Origin: Hyphomonadaceae bacterium
Lineage (GTDB): Bacteria; Pseudomonadota; Alphaproteobacteria; Caulobacterales; Aquidulcibacteraceae
Reading direction: 5' to 3'
DNA: 64,000 bases
NCBI GenBank assembly: GCA_009773395.1
Contig: WRPI01000004.1
Location: forward strand, 310,001-374,000
A model generated the notes under the pieces. It had not been told where the DNA came from. It did not search any database and worked only from the letters and a program-made list of their open reading frames with translations. A program made the position numbers and the translations under genes. This document shows positions 33,771 through 43,032 of this stretch, one piece after another (position 1 is the stretch's first letter; every line of letters starts with the position of its first letter).

Positions 33771-33970
33771 AACATCACCCACTAATACTGTAATTATTGG
33801 ATAATATCACATTGAAAATGAAATTAACCCCTGTTCGTGAAAAAGACGAAATCGCTGCGCGGATATTCACCAATTTAACGTAATTCTACCTTTTGCAGTG
33901 AAGCCAATGAAATTTGCAAGATAATGATATAGGAACATATTCGAAAATTTAAGAACCCAAAGTAAAATAA

Positions 33971-35044
33971 ATGAACCACCAATCAGAACGCCTTTTGCGC
34001 GTAATTGACAGATTTGAAGAAATTGACGCTCGCCTTGCAGTGGCCAGTGATGGCGCTGAAATAATCCGCTTGTCCAAAGAGCGCGCCAAACTCTCGCCCG
34101 TTGCCGAAGCAATTGCAGCGGTTAATGCTGCGCGAAGTGAAAAGGCTGACCTTGAAGATTTAATTGATAGCTTGCCCGCCTCTGATGAAATGGCACTTAT
34201 GGCGCAAGACGAATTGCCCGAAGTTAAGGAAAAACTCGAACGCCTTGAAACCGAATTGCAAATCCTGCTTTTGCCTCGTGATGAAGATGATGACGCGTCG
34301 GTAATATTGGAATTACGCGCTGGAACTGGCGGTGATGAAGCCGCGCTTTTTGTTGGTGATTTATTTCGCATGTATCAAAGATATGCGGGCATTATGGGTT
34401 GGAAAATTGAAGTCGAATCGCTGTCCGAGGGCGATGCGGGCGGATTTAAGGAAATCATTGCCACCATCAATGGCGATGGCGTGTTTGGGAAAATGAAGTT
34501 CGAATCTGGCGTGCACCGTGTGCAAAGAGTGCCAGCCACCGAAGCGCAGGGGCGAGTGCATACGTCGGCGGCAACTGTGGCGGTTTTGCCGATTCCCGAA
34601 GAAACCAACATCGAAGTCTTGGACAAGGACATTAGAATAGACACCTATCGCGCATCGGGCGCAGGCGGCCAACACGTCAATAAAACCGATAGTGCGGTGC
34701 GCATTACCCACTTGCCATCGGGAATAGTGGTGACTGCGTCGGAAAAATCGCAACACCAAAATCGCGCCAATGCAATGAAAAACCTTATCGCCCGCCTTTA
34801 TGAAAAAGAGCGCGAAGAAAAAGACAAAGCGCGCTCAGATTCGCGTTCGTCCCAAGTTGGGTCAGGCGACAGGTCCGAAAAAATCCGCACCTATAATTTT
34901 CCGCAAGGCCGAGTATCCGATCACCGCATCAATTTAACGCTCTATAAGCTCGATGATGTGTTGGCAGGCGCTGGGCTTGGCGATTTTGTAACCGCGCTTA
35001 TCGCCGATGACACCGCGAAGAAATTGGCTGAGGCGGAGGATTAA
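33971..35044 (+). CDS. prfA: Peptide chain release factor 1
   Basis: The 357-residue class I release factor recognises UAA and UAG and triggers peptide release. It has the codon-recognition tripeptide PAT (residues 188-190, in [24 protein letters not shown]) that distinguishes RF1 from RF2, and the catalytic GGQ (232-234, in [21 protein letters not shown]). The usual neighbour prmC, the methyltransferase that modifies the GGQ glutamine, does not follow here; the next frame encodes an unrelated membrane protein. Confidence 0.97.
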   Translation: MNHQSERLLRVIDRFEEIDARLAVASDGAEIIRLSKERAKLSPVAEAIAAVNAARSEKADLEDLIDSLPASDEMALMAQDELPEVKEKLERLETELQILLLPRDEDDDASVILELRAGTGGDEAALFVGDLFRMYQRYAGIMGWKIEVESLSEGDAGGFKEIIATINGDGVFGKMKFESGVHRVQRVPATEAQGRVHTSAATVAVLPIPEETNIEVLDKDIRIDTYRASGAGGQHVNKTDSAVRITHLPSGIVVTASEKSQHQNRANAMKNLIARLYEKEREEKDKARSDSRSSQVGSGDRSEKIRTYNFPQGRVSDHRINLTLYKLDDVLAGAGLGDFVTALIADDTAKKLAEAED

Positions 35045-35161
35045 ATGCGTCACCGCCGCCCCAGTCGAAAAGCGTGCGCGGAAGGCGATTATTACGTATT
35101 TGATTGGTTTCGCCTGTGTGGCCACGGCCGGATAATTTCCGACTTTACTGCACCCGAAACA

Positions 35162-35677
35162 ATGGAAATATTAATGAAAAAGACTTTGCCGCAGAAGCTT
35201 TTTCCTTGGTTTCATTTTTCTAAGCCACAGCCATTCCACGGCGTCGTTTCAGGAAATTATTTTTCAATCCGCACTTTCCAAGTCGAAACTTTTGGTCGAT
35301 TTATTAATTTCAATCCGCAAATACAAGGCAAAGTGTCAGAAACCGAAAGCGGTAGTATTATCGAATTTGTTGTTTCAATTGGATGGTCGTTTGTGAAAGT
35401 GCATGCTTTTATTTATGGAAGCCTAGTGGCTTGGATTGGCCTCCATATGACTATACCCGATAACGATGTGAATGTTCCCTTTAACATTGGTGAAGAATTG
35501 AAGACTTTGTTTGAGCTTGCAATGTTAATTGGCCTAATTATGTCTCTTAACTTTATAGTAAGCCTATTTTATCTTCCAAAACAGGCGCGCTCCCGTTATT
35601 GGCGCTTGCGCAAGTTATTTGCTCGGAAACAGAGAAATGCTCTGCGAATCCGTGTTGTTGGCGAAACCAATCCTTAA
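35162..35677 (+). CDS. Hypothetical membrane protein downstream of prfA
   Basis: A 171-residue protein of unrecognised family. A soluble N-terminal part (FHGVVSGNYFSIRTFQVETFGRFINFNPQIQGKVSETESGSIIEFVV) precedes two membrane segments (about AFIYGSLVAWIGLHM and LAMLIGLIMSLNFIVSLFY) and a basic tail (RSRYWRLRKLFARKQR). The start is uncertain: the frame opens immediately after the prfA stop (ATG at 35045), but residues coded by 35045-35161 look unlike a natural N-terminus, so I use ATG 35162; ATG 35174 is also possible. It resembles small bacterial membrane proteins with a G-x-I/V...E-x-x-x-G-S domain. Confidence 0.6.
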   Translation: MEILMKKTLPQKLFPWFHFSKPQPFHGVVSGNYFSIRTFQVETFGRFINFNPQIQGKVSETESGSIIEFVVSIGWSFVKVHAFIYGSLVAWIGLHMTIPDNDVNVPFNIGEELKTLFELAMLIGLIMSLNFIVSLFYLPKQARSRYWRLRKLFARKQRNALRIRVVGETNP

Positions 35678-35740
35678 CTTCACAACGAAGGCTGATATTT
35701 ACTGAAATGCTATATGATGACCCGGAAAATGGGCGGGGCT

Positions 35741-36170
35741 ATGAATTACCTAATTCCAAATCACAAATTTGAATTTGACCTGAATAAACCAAGGGCGGAA
35801 GTACAGGCACAAAAATCGCTTTTCGCATTGAAGGTGTCGGTGCCTTAAGTCGCGTGAAAGCTCGGGTCTATCAATCTTTTTGGGACAGTTTTGGAAGGTC
35901 GCGATTTTGGCATATTTGGGAATTGTGTGGCTCGGTTTATGGAGCGAGCCGCAAATTAATAGTGTTCTATTGGCTGCGCAACTTTGCATTGGCGTGGTGT
36001 GGTGTAGCATTTACGCTTTCGCACTATTTCGTTTCTGGCGCAGCGCCCATGAAACGGAAACTATGTTGCGACAAATTCTTGATGTTCCCACTTTGACAAC
36101 GCCAGACCTATTTGTCGGCCAATATTGCCAAGAGGCACGCTTTGGCCATTCCAACCAATTAGTGCAGTGA
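35741..36170 (+). pseudogene. Probable frameshifted small membrane-protein gene
   Basis: An ATG at 35741 after a GGGCGGGG ribosome-like site opens a 35-residue frame (MNYLIPNHKFEFDLNKPRAE onward) that ends at 35848. A second frame at 35880-36170 encodes two membrane segments (WKVAILAYLGIVWLGLW and LLAAQLCIGVVWCSIYAFAL) with a natural-looking C-terminus but a weak start. A third frame links them (VKARVYQSFWDSFG before 35885). This is best explained as one gene broken by indels, possibly at the T5 run near 35876-35880. It lies next to another membrane protein of similar build and could be its decayed relative. A short genuine gene at 35880-36170 is the alternative. Confidence 0.45.
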
Positions 36171-36195
36171 AACCATTTCGGAAAAAATGCGGCCT

Positions 36196-37032
36196 CTATG
36201 CCGCCCGAGTCATCGCAGTGCGGGCTGGGTCGATACTGTAGAGTCCGCGTGAGTTTTGCACTGGTTTGAAGGCGTCGGTTACGCCCAAAACAGTTTCCGC
36301 CGCGCCCATCAATAAATAGCCCGGCGCTTCCATTTGTTGTGCCATTCTATCTAACACGCGCTTTTTGGTCGGCGTGTCAAAATAAATGAGAACATTGCGG
36401 CAGAAAATAACGTCAAAACGCCCTAAAGTTCTGAAATCATCAAGCAAGTTCATATGGCGGAAGCGGATATTGGCTTTCAGGCTGTCGGCAATTTTCCAAG
36501 CATCGCCTTCTTTGCGGAAATATTTCATCAATTGCGTTACCGGCAAGCCGCGCTGCACTTCAAATTGGGTATAAATGCCAGCTTTGGCTTTTTCCAAACA
36601 GCGTTCGGAAATATCGGTTCCCAATATTTCGACACGGCTACCCGCCAATTTATGGCCCAATTGGTCAATCACCATTGCGATTGAATATGGTTCTTGCCCA
36701 GTTGAAGCGGCGGCACACCAAATTTTAATCGGTGCACCACGTTTTTTGGCGATCAAATCCGGCAAAATCACGTTTTCCAATATTTCAAATGGTGTTTTGT
36801 CACGAAAGAAAAAAGTCTCATTGGTGGTCATCGCGTCAACCACAGCTTCGATCAGCTTTTGATTGCCAGATAGCCGCAAATTGGACACCAAATCGTCCAA
36901 AGTGGCAATGCCTTCGCGGCGCGCAATTGGCCCCAAACGGCTTTCAACCAAATAGGCTTTTTCGGGCGTAAGGACTAGGCCAGATCGCTCCTTTACCAAT
37001 TTGGAAATGAAATCAAAGTCGGTCGGCTTCAT
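36196..37032 (-). CDS. cheR: Chemotaxis protein methyltransferase
   Basis: The 278-residue protein methylates glutamates of chemoreceptors with S-adenosylmethionine. It has the N-terminal helical domain (FDFISKLVKERSGLVLTPEKAYLVESRLGPIAR) and the Rossmann methyltransferase domain with WCAAASTGQEPYSIAM, ILGTDISERCLEKAKAGIYTQFEVQRGLP and FDVIFCRNVLIYFD. It is last in the cheA-W-Y-B-R operon, overlapping cheB by four bases. No receptor gene is in the window. Confidence 0.96.
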   Translation of the reverse strand: MKPTDFDFISKLVKERSGLVLTPEKAYLVESRLGPIARREGIATLDDLVSNLRLSGNQKLIEAVVDAMTTNETFFFRDKTPFEILENVILPDLIAKKRGAPIKIWCAAASTGQEPYSIAMVIDQLGHKLAGSRVEILGTDISERCLEKAKAGIYTQFEVQRGLPVTQLMKYFRKEGDAWKIADSLKANIRFRHMNLLDDFRTLGRFDVIFCRNVLIYFDTPTKKRVLDRMAQQMEAPGYLLMGAAETVLGVTDAFKPVQNSRGLYSIDPARTAMTRAA

Positions 37033-38171
37033 GGCGCTACTCCACGCAAAATTTTCAAAATAGAAGGTGCAATTTCGTTTATCGGCTTAATTGCGCTCGC
37101 AAGCCCTGCTGCGGCAACTGACCCAGGCATTCCCCAAACCACGCTCGATGCCTCATCTTGCACAATGATGTTCGCTCCGCGTTCAACCAATTTACGGCCG
37201 CCTTCGCGGCCATCATGGCCCATGCCAGTGAGGACGACAGCCAAAACATGATCCCCATAAACTTGCGCTGCGGATCTGAATAATGGATCTACCGCTGGTT
37301 TGCAGAAATTTTCAGGTGGGTCATCATTCAGATGAATGCGCACGCCACTTGCTGTTCGTGCAACTACCATATGCTTGCCACCGGGTGCCAAATGGAATTG
37401 GTCGGGAACAGGTATCATATTATGTTCGGCTTCAACGACTTTGGCATTGCATTGTTTTGCCAAATGGTCCGCCAAGATTTTGGTGAACAAAACTGGCATA
37501 TGTTGTGTAAGAAATATCGGGACTTTCACTTGCCCGACTAATCCTTGCACGACTTGTCGTAGGGCTTCGGGGCCGCCAGTGGATGAACCAATGAACAAGG
37601 CTTCAATTCGTGTGCGCAAATTCAGTGGTCGCAATTCAGAAGGCTTATTATCGGCAAATGGCTGCCTTGGAACTGGGGCGCCAACCAATACCGGTCTCGC
37701 TGGTTGGGCTGCGGCCCTTCCATTCGGCTTTTTTCGCCCGAGGCCACGCAATTTGGTGAAAAGCTCTTGCTTATATTCTTCAGCGCCAGCGATACGCCCA
37801 GCATCGGGCTTGGGAATATAATCTGCTGCGCCCAAAGTAAGCGCTTTTATGGTTACTTCAGCACCACTTTTGGTCAAAGTTGATGCCATTATCACTTTGA
37901 CACCGGGAACTGCGGCCAATAATTGGGGCAAAGCAGTAAGGCCGTCCATCTCTGGCATTTCGATGTCTAAAATAATTATGTCGGGGTCAAATTTTGGCGC
38001 GCGCATTAAGCCGTCACGGCCATTTATGCCACCGCCAACATATTCAAAATCCGCCTGATCGCCAATCCAACGTGAAACCAATCCTCGGATTATTGCTGAA
38101 TCGTCAATAATCATGACCTTTATTGGTCGTTGGTTTGAAGCTGTTGGAGTGGGCGTGGAATAAGCAATCAT
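37029..38171 (-). CDS. cheB: Chemotaxis response regulator / protein-glutamate methylesterase
   Basis: The 380-residue protein has an N-terminal receiver (D69 in IILDIEMPEMDG, with IIDDSAIIR and the K region MASTLTKSG), a linker rich in Pro/Arg, and a C-terminal methylesterase. The catalytic Ser lies in FIGSSTGGPEAL, His in THHM-like LTQHMP, and Asp in VLTGMGHDGREG. It removes methyl groups from receptors when phosphorylated by CheA. It shares a base with cheY and overlaps cheR by four, implying translational coupling. Confidence 0.97.
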   Translation of the reverse strand: MIAYSTPTPTASNQRPIKVMIIDDSAIIRGLVSRWIGDQADFEYVGGGINGRDGLMRAPKFDPDIIILDIEMPEMDGLTALPQLLAAVPGVKVIMASTLTKSGAEVTIKALTLGAADYIPKPDAGRIAGAEEYKQELFTKLRGLGRKKPNGRAAAQPARPVLVGAPVPRQPFADNKPSELRPLNLRTRIEALFIGSSTGGPEALRQVVQGLVGQVKVPIFLTQHMPVLFTKILADHLAKQCNAKVVEAEHNMIPVPDQFHLAPGGKHMVVARTASGVRIHLNDDPPENFCKPAVDPLFRSAAQVYGDHVLAVVLTGMGHDGREGGRKLVERGANIIVQDEASSVVWGMPGSVAAAGLASAIKPINEIAPSILKILRGVAP

Positions 38172-38536
38172 TATACCAAGCCAACCTCGGCGAATTTTGA
38201 TTGAACAATTTCACTGTCAAATGGTTTCATAATATATTCGTTTGCGCCCGCTTCCATTGCTTCGACAATTGCCGTCATGTCATTTTCGGTTGTGCAAAAA
38301 ACTACCACTGGTGCTTCGCCACCTGGTGATTTGCGCAATGCCCGCAGAAACTCAATGCCATTTAATACTGGCATGTTCCAATCCAGCAAAATCGCGTCTG
38401 GCATGTGCTGCTCACAATTGCGCATTGCAACCGAACCGTCCTCAGCTTCAATTACTTCAAACGCCATATCTTCTAGGATGCGGCGGGCGACTTTGCGAAT
38501 TACGCGGCTATCATCAACTACTAAACAGGTTTTCAT
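38171..38536 (-). CDS. cheY: Chemotaxis response regulator CheY
   Basis: The 121-residue single-domain receiver begins MKTCLVVDDSRVIRKVARRI and has D54-region ILLDWNMPVLNG and the lysine in YIMKPFDSE. It would carry the phosphate from CheA to the flagellar motor or other target. The ATG at 38536 was chosen for the AGGAG upstream and the ATGA overlap with cheW. Its place in the operon between cheW and cheB supports a chemotaxis role over a generic receiver. Confidence 0.95.
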   Translation of the reverse strand: MKTCLVVDDSRVIRKVARRILEDMAFEVIEAEDGSVAMRNCEQHMPDAILLDWNMPVLNGIEFLRALRKSPGGEAPVVVFCTTENDMTAIVEAMEAGANEYIMKPFDSEIVQSKFAEVGLV

Positions 38537-39024
38537 GTTGATACTCCTAAATCTATTGTGCTGAGCATGGCTTCGATGTCGAGTGACATCAATAATTTTC
38601 CGTCGAGGCGATAAATGCCTTTGGAAAAAATTTTCCAATTTGGATCCATGTTTAATGGGTTAAGTTCAAAGCTCGTGTCATCGAGGCGCAATACTTCGCC
38701 AACTTTGTCAACCAGAATGCAATAATCATCACCCTTATATTGAACCCCGACAGCCATTACATTGGCGTAGCCTTCCGCGCGGGGTTCAAGGCCAAGCCGA
38801 ACTCTGGCATCAATGGCAGTGACGATACGACCACGCAGATTTAATACGCCTGCAATTTCTTTTCGTGCACCGGGGACTGGGGTTAAATCATGCAAGGAAA
38901 AAACATCTTGAATGGATTTTACTTCAACACCCAATAATTGATCTGCAACATAAACCGTTACAAATTCTTGGCTATTGGAATTGTGGAAGACCGTGGGGTC
39001 AGTTTTTTGTGCAAGGGCGCTCAT
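38533..39024 (-). CDS. cheW: Chemotaxis coupling protein CheW
   Basis: The 163-residue SH3-like adaptor links receptors to CheA. Visible marks are EFVTVYVADQLLGVEVKSIQDVF, LTPVPGARKEIAGVLNLRGRIVTAIDARVRLGL and DKVGEVLRLDDTSFELNP. It overlaps cheA by four bases at its start and cheY by four at its end. Confidence 0.96.
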   Translation of the reverse strand: MSALAQKTDPTVFHNSNSQEFVTVYVADQLLGVEVKSIQDVFSLHDLTPVPGARKEIAGVLNLRGRIVTAIDARVRLGLEPRAEGYANVMAVGVQYKGDDYCILVDKVGEVLRLDDTSFELNPLNMDPNWKIFSKGIYRLDGKLLMSLDIEAMLSTIDLGVST

Positions 39025-41714
39025 GCTGCCATTCCTTTTCCTGTGGCATATTCAACCGTGGATATTAGGCCATATCTGTCGGATTTACGGACAATGGCGG
39101 CAAAACCTTCGCCGTCACTTTCTGCTGAACCTGACAGCGCGACCACTGGCGCGCCTTGGGCTCGTTCATCACTTAACAAACGACGGGCGGAATTTTCATC
39201 TTCGTCAATGTCAGCTAGAATGGCAGAAGGTTTGCTATATTCGGCGCAGATTAAAGCTGCTGAGACCGTATCAACTGCCTCAACATCATAACCCGCAGCA
39301 CTCAAAAGCGGGCTTAAAAGATTGCGGAAGAACGGGTTTTTCTCGACCAACACAATGCTTTTGCGCTTGATTTGCTTTGTCGGCTCGTCCCAATTGCCAA
39401 GGGCTTGGGTTAAATGATAGCCAACGTCCAATATCTCAGTAGCTTTGCCTTTAATAACAGCAACACCAAGCGAGCCGCCTCTGTCAGTTGCCATTTCAAT
39501 GTCCAATTTTTCATCGACGATATCGAGGATTTCATCAACCGCCAAGCCAACGGCATGTTGATTATGGGTGAAGACCAATATTGCTTGGCTGCCATATGAT
39601 TTTATTTCAACGCCCATATCGGCAGGGACAATTGGCATAAGTGCGCCGCGATATTGCACCAAAATGCGGCCGTCCGATTGCTCGAAAGTTGCTGCGTCCA
39701 AATCTTCAAGCCGTGTAACAACGCCCAATGGCACGGCTTTCGGTTCATTGCCGCCTGCACGGAAGACAATGAGCGAAGTATTGCCATTTCCTTTGGCATG
39801 GCCAATTTTGCTGGTGGATTCGCTTTCTTCGGCGATGGCTTCGGATTGACCAACTGCGCGTGAAATTGTGGCGGGATCAATAATCATAATAACTGAACCA
39901 TCGCCCAATATGGTTGCGCCCGAAAACGCTTTAGCACCAGCGACCGCTGATGATAGCGGTTTTACAACAATTTCTTCGGTGTCAAATACTTCATCAACCA
40001 CAATGCCAAACGATAAACCTGCTTGCTGCATCACTACAACAAATTGAGTGCATTCGCGGTTTAATGCATCACCTTGGGATTTGGATTGAATGCCCAAAGC
40101 TTCGGCTAAATCCATCAATGGCAATAAGCGGTCACGCAAGCGCAATACTCGTGCTTGGTTCAAAGTTTCGACGCGGTGGCTTGAGGTGCCGCCAGCCGAC
40201 ACCAATTCCACCACGCTCAACTGCGGAATGGCAAATCTTTGCCCTTTTGCGCCAACCACAAGTGCCGAAACAATTGCCAGAGTGAGCGGTATTTTGATGT
40301 AGAATTTTGTGCCTTTGCCTTCGGTCGATAAAAGGTCAACTTCGCCGCCGATAAGTTGGATATTGGTTTTAACAACATCCATGCCAACGCCGCGCCCAGA
40401 CATGGACGTTACTTCAGCCGCAGTTGAAAATCCGGGGGCAAAAATGAAGCGGTGGATTTGCGCGTCTGGCATTGTCCAGGCTTGTTCTTCGCTTACAATG
40501 CCGTTCTTAACCGCTTTATCGCGAATTCGCGCAGTGTTAAGGCCGGCGCCGTCATCGGTTAGTTCAATAACAATTTGCCCGCCTTCATGATAGGCTTTAA
40601 GGCGAATAGTTCCGGTTTCATCTTTACCCGCCGCTGCCCGAACTTCCGGAACTTCAATTGCGTGATCGCAACTATTCCTAATCATGTGGGTCAATGGGTC
40701 TTTGATAAGTTCTAAAACCTGCCTGTCTAATTCAGTGCTTTCGCCTTCCAAGACAAGGTCAATTTTCTTACCCAAATCACGCGCCGCATCACGCACTATT
40801 CTTGGCAATTTTTTCCAGGCTGAACCAACTGGTTGCATACGAGTTTTCATGACGCTGTCTTGCAATTCGGCAGTAACCGAAGACAGACGCTGCAATGGTG
40901 CTTTGAATTCGGAATTGGAAGAATTGCGCGCCATTTGCATCAATTGATTGCGGGTAAGAACCAGTTCCGACACCATTGTCATCAATGATTCAAGCACATC
41001 AACATTTACGCGAATTGCCGCCGCTGCAACTCCGCCCGCCTTTGCGCCCGCATCATCTTCGTCATCGCGTGCTGCGCGCCGTTCGGGGGCCATACGGCGT
41101 TCAACTTCAGCTGGTTTTTCTTGGACGGCGGCGGGTATTTCTTCAGTCTCAGCGGACAAGAATGCCGCTTCTAAATCTGCTAATGAAACTTCGCCCGGTT
41201 TCAAGAAGCGCCCCAAATCAGCGTCCCATTTTTGACCCTTGTCATCGACCAATGGAACTGACTCAACTGTTTCGCTCACTACTTCGACAATTGGTGCTGG
41301 CTCGGGTGCAGCTGGAGTGGCAGTGCTTTCACCAAGGATACCTTCGGCAGCTCGCTCCAAAGCGCCAATAAGTTCGCTATCGTCACCCTCTGGTTCAACG
41401 CCAGTTGATTCGATATCGCCGAGGATTTGTTTGATGCGGTCAATTGATTCCAGAACCAATTGCACCGAATCAGGAGTTGCGTTCAAAGATCCATCGCGGT
41501 ATTTGCCCAATAAAGTCTCGCCAGCATGGGCGACAAATTGCAAACGTGGCAGGCCCAAAAACCCGCAAGTTCCCTTTATTGTATGGACAAGGCGGAAAAT
41601 ATTATTCAGTGTCGCGCTATCATTGGGGTCCGCTTCGAACTGTACCAACTGCGTATCCACGGTTTCCAAAAACTCGTTGGTTTCGGCTATGAACTCTGAA
41701 AGCAATTCGTCCAT
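39021..41714 (-). CDS. cheA: Chemotaxis histidine kinase CheA with two CheW-like domains and a receiver tail
   Basis: An 897-residue kinase. The Hpt domain has H44 in FRLVHTIKGTCGFLG. No clear CheY-binding P2 domain is seen, only a long acidic and proline-rich linker (about 110-225). Dimerisation helices (IRVNVDVLESLMTMVSELVL) and the ATPase domain (NSCDHAIEVPEVR, DDGAGLN, GRGVGMDVV) follow. Then come two CheW-like domains (about 470-600 and 640-765) and a C-terminal receiver (about 775-890) whose first acidic pair is changed to VEKN, though ILADID keeps the acceptor position. It phosphorylates CheY and CheB. It is the first gene of the operon. Confidence 0.95.
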   Translation of the reverse strand: MDELLSEFIAETNEFLETVDTQLVQFEADPNDSATLNNIFRLVHTIKGTCGFLGLPRLQFVAHAGETLLGKYRDGSLNATPDSVQLVLESIDRIKQILGDIESTGVEPEGDDSELIGALERAAEGILGESTATPAAPEPAPIVEVVSETVESVPLVDDKGQKWDADLGRFLKPGEVSLADLEAAFLSAETEEIPAAVQEKPAEVERRMAPERRAARDDEDDAGAKAGGVAAAAIRVNVDVLESLMTMVSELVLTRNQLMQMARNSSNSEFKAPLQRLSSVTAELQDSVMKTRMQPVGSAWKKLPRIVRDAARDLGKKIDLVLEGESTELDRQVLELIKDPLTHMIRNSCDHAIEVPEVRAAAGKDETGTIRLKAYHEGGQIVIELTDDGAGLNTARIRDKAVKNGIVSEEQAWTMPDAQIHRFIFAPGFSTAAEVTSMSGRGVGMDVVKTNIQLIGGEVDLLSTEGKGTKFYIKIPLTLAIVSALVVGAKGQRFAIPQLSVVELVSAGGTSSHRVETLNQARVLRLRDRLLPLMDLAEALGIQSKSQGDALNRECTQFVVVMQQAGLSFGIVVDEVFDTEEIVVKPLSSAVAGAKAFSGATILGDGSVIMIIDPATISRAVGQSEAIAEESESTSKIGHAKGNGNTSLIVFRAGGNEPKAVPLGVVTRLEDLDAATFEQSDGRILVQYRGALMPIVPADMGVEIKSYGSQAILVFTHNQHAVGLAVDEILDIVDEKLDIEMATDRGGSLGVAVIKGKATEILDVGYHLTQALGNWDEPTKQIKRKSIVLVEKNPFFRNLLSPLLSAAGYDVEAVDTVSAALICAEYSKPSAILADIDEDENSARRLLSDERAQGAPVVALSGSAESDGEGFAAIVRKSDRYGLISTVEYATGKGMAA

Positions 41715-41837
41715 TTTACTATCCTAAACATGCCAAACGCACTTTTGGCGCTACTTTAAGATGATAGTTTTGAACGCTGACCGTTAAGGCTAAGCTAATA
41801 AAATTGCTAAAACTGCAATTTATTTGGAGAAATGTGG

Positions 41838-42479
41838 TTAATTTATTTCTTTCAGCCTAGCAATTAAAGTGACGCTTTGCTCATCTTCCCTCGCTGCAAG
41901 TTCAATTTGGTGTTTGGAAGCCGCCAAATAAGCCAAATAAGGTTGAATTGAACGGCCGTCATAGCCTTCTTCTGGCGCAAGGCCCTGCAAACCCAAACGC
42001 ATGGCGGGCTTTAATACAACTCTCGGCCCTTGCGCTTTGATCGCAAATTCCAACACATCGCCTTGGTTAGTGTGATTGACAAAAATCTCACCGCCGCGTG
42101 GTAAGCAATCGATCGCAATCATGATGAAATTCATAATAATGCGGGCAAGTGGGCGCGAGGCCATTTCCTGGCTGCTCTGCCAAACTAAATCTGGTTTCAA
42201 AGTGGCAATATATTTTGCGGCGATATTTTTGAGATCTATTAAGTTGGCTTCACCATTGCCAGCAGTCAAAGATCCGAAAGTTGCGCGCATAAAATCGACT
42301 TTGGCGCTCGCTTGTAGCGTGCTCTCGCGGATAAGTTCAACTGCGCTTTTGTGCATTTCTGGGCCATTATCGCCTTCCAATACATCAAGTGCAGTGGTCA
42401 ATGCCTGCAGAGGCGAAGCCAAATCGTGGCAAACCCGCGACGCAACAAGTGCGATTATCATATCATTATCAATAGCCAT
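41838..42479 (-). CDS. chpT: Histidine phosphotransferase ChpT
   Basis: The 213-residue protein has the HisKA-like helical hairpin with H18 in ASRVCHDLASPLQALTTALDVLEGD and a degenerate ATPase-like domain (PLARIIMNFIMIAIDCLPRGGEI) lacking ATP-binding boxes. This is the ChpT pattern, which passes phosphate from CckA to CtrA and CpdR in Alphaproteobacteria. It is 123 bases upstream of cheA on the same strand. The match to the ChpT family is good in length and motif, but a related C-terminal-domain phosphotransferase dedicated to the kinases in this window is not excluded. Confidence 0.88.
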   Translation of the reverse strand: MAIDNDMIIALVASRVCHDLASPLQALTTALDVLEGDNGPEMHKSAVELIRESTLQASAKVDFMRATFGSLTAGNGEANLIDLKNIAAKYIATLKPDLVWQSSQEMASRPLARIIMNFIMIAIDCLPRGGEIFVNHTNQGDVLEFAIKAQGPRVVLKPAMRLGLQGLAPEEGYDGRSIQPYLAYLAASKHQIELAAREDEQSVTLIARLKEIN

Positions 42480-42525
42480 TCCATGCTTATGCGCGGGAAT
42501 TGGAAAAGATAAGTTAATAATGTCG

Positions 42526-42554
42526 AATAGCCGCAGTGATTAACTGCGGCTATT
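42526..42554. terminator. Perfect hairpin after ydbL
   Basis: An 11-pair perfect stem, AATAGCCGCAG and its complement around TGATTAA, lies 22 bases past the ydbL stop and 46 bases before chpT. No U-run follows on the minus strand, so it could be a weak or Rho-assisted terminator, or an mRNA-stabilising hairpin. Confidence 0.5.
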
Positions 42555-42576
42555 GAATTTCGTGAATTTAATTAGC

Positions 42577-43008
42577 TTATTGCGCAGCGCAGGAAATGAT
42601 AATTGTGCCGTCCGCGGCTTGCAGTGAGCGCGTAGTTGCACTTTTTGCGCACCAAACATTGGCGGTATCACGAAAATAATCACCAATTGCGGCTTTTTGA
42701 ATCTGCCTTAAAGCTTGAAGCAATGCCACACGGTCCACAGTTTCATTTTGCGACGTTGCAACTTCAGTATAAACCGCACGCCGCCTTATATTGATTTCAT
42801 TGATGGTGCGTTGCAAATCGGCTTGCGCAGTCGTTGGGGTGCGCACAAAACCCAAATAACCATTGGCCTGCTCACCAATAATACGGCTCGCAATTGCGGC
42901 ATCCACTGGGCCGCCATTATCGACAGCGAGGGCAGCGGTTGCCGCAAAACCTGCAAAAACCGCGCCGATTACTATTTTAGGCAAAAACTTAGAAACTGAA
43001 TTCATCAT
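42577..43008 (-). CDS. ydbL: YdbL family periplasmic protein (DUF1318)
   Basis: The 143-residue protein has a signal peptide (residues 1-27, ending AALA) and the DUF1318 pattern: GEQANGYLGFVRTPTTAQADLQRTINEINIRRRAVYTEVATSQNETVDRVA. In E. coli YdbL acts with YdbH and YnbE, which bridge the inner and outer membranes for lipid transport. It lies 24 bases downstream of ynbE. The large partner ydbH is not adjacent, which is unusual. Confidence 0.85.
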   Translation of the reverse strand: MMNSVSKFLPKIVIGAVFAGFAATAALAVDNGGPVDAAIASRIIGEQANGYLGFVRTPTTAQADLQRTINEINIRRRAVYTEVATSQNETVDRVALLQALRQIQKAAIGDYFRDTANVWCAKSATTRSLQAADGTIIISCAAQ

Positions 43009-43032
43009 AATAAATATCCGTAAAAACCTTTG

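Noticed and set aside
41239-41727. A 162-residue frame antisense to cheA
   Set aside because: Inside the cheA Hpt region; Ser-rich shadow.
41715-41837. Possible CtrA box (TTAA-N7-TTAA) upstream of cheA
   Set aside because: GTTAAGGCTAAGCTAA is present but the second half does not match at the right spacing.
42076-42543. A 155-residue frame antisense to chpT
   Set aside because: Shadow of chpT; no ribosome site or domain.
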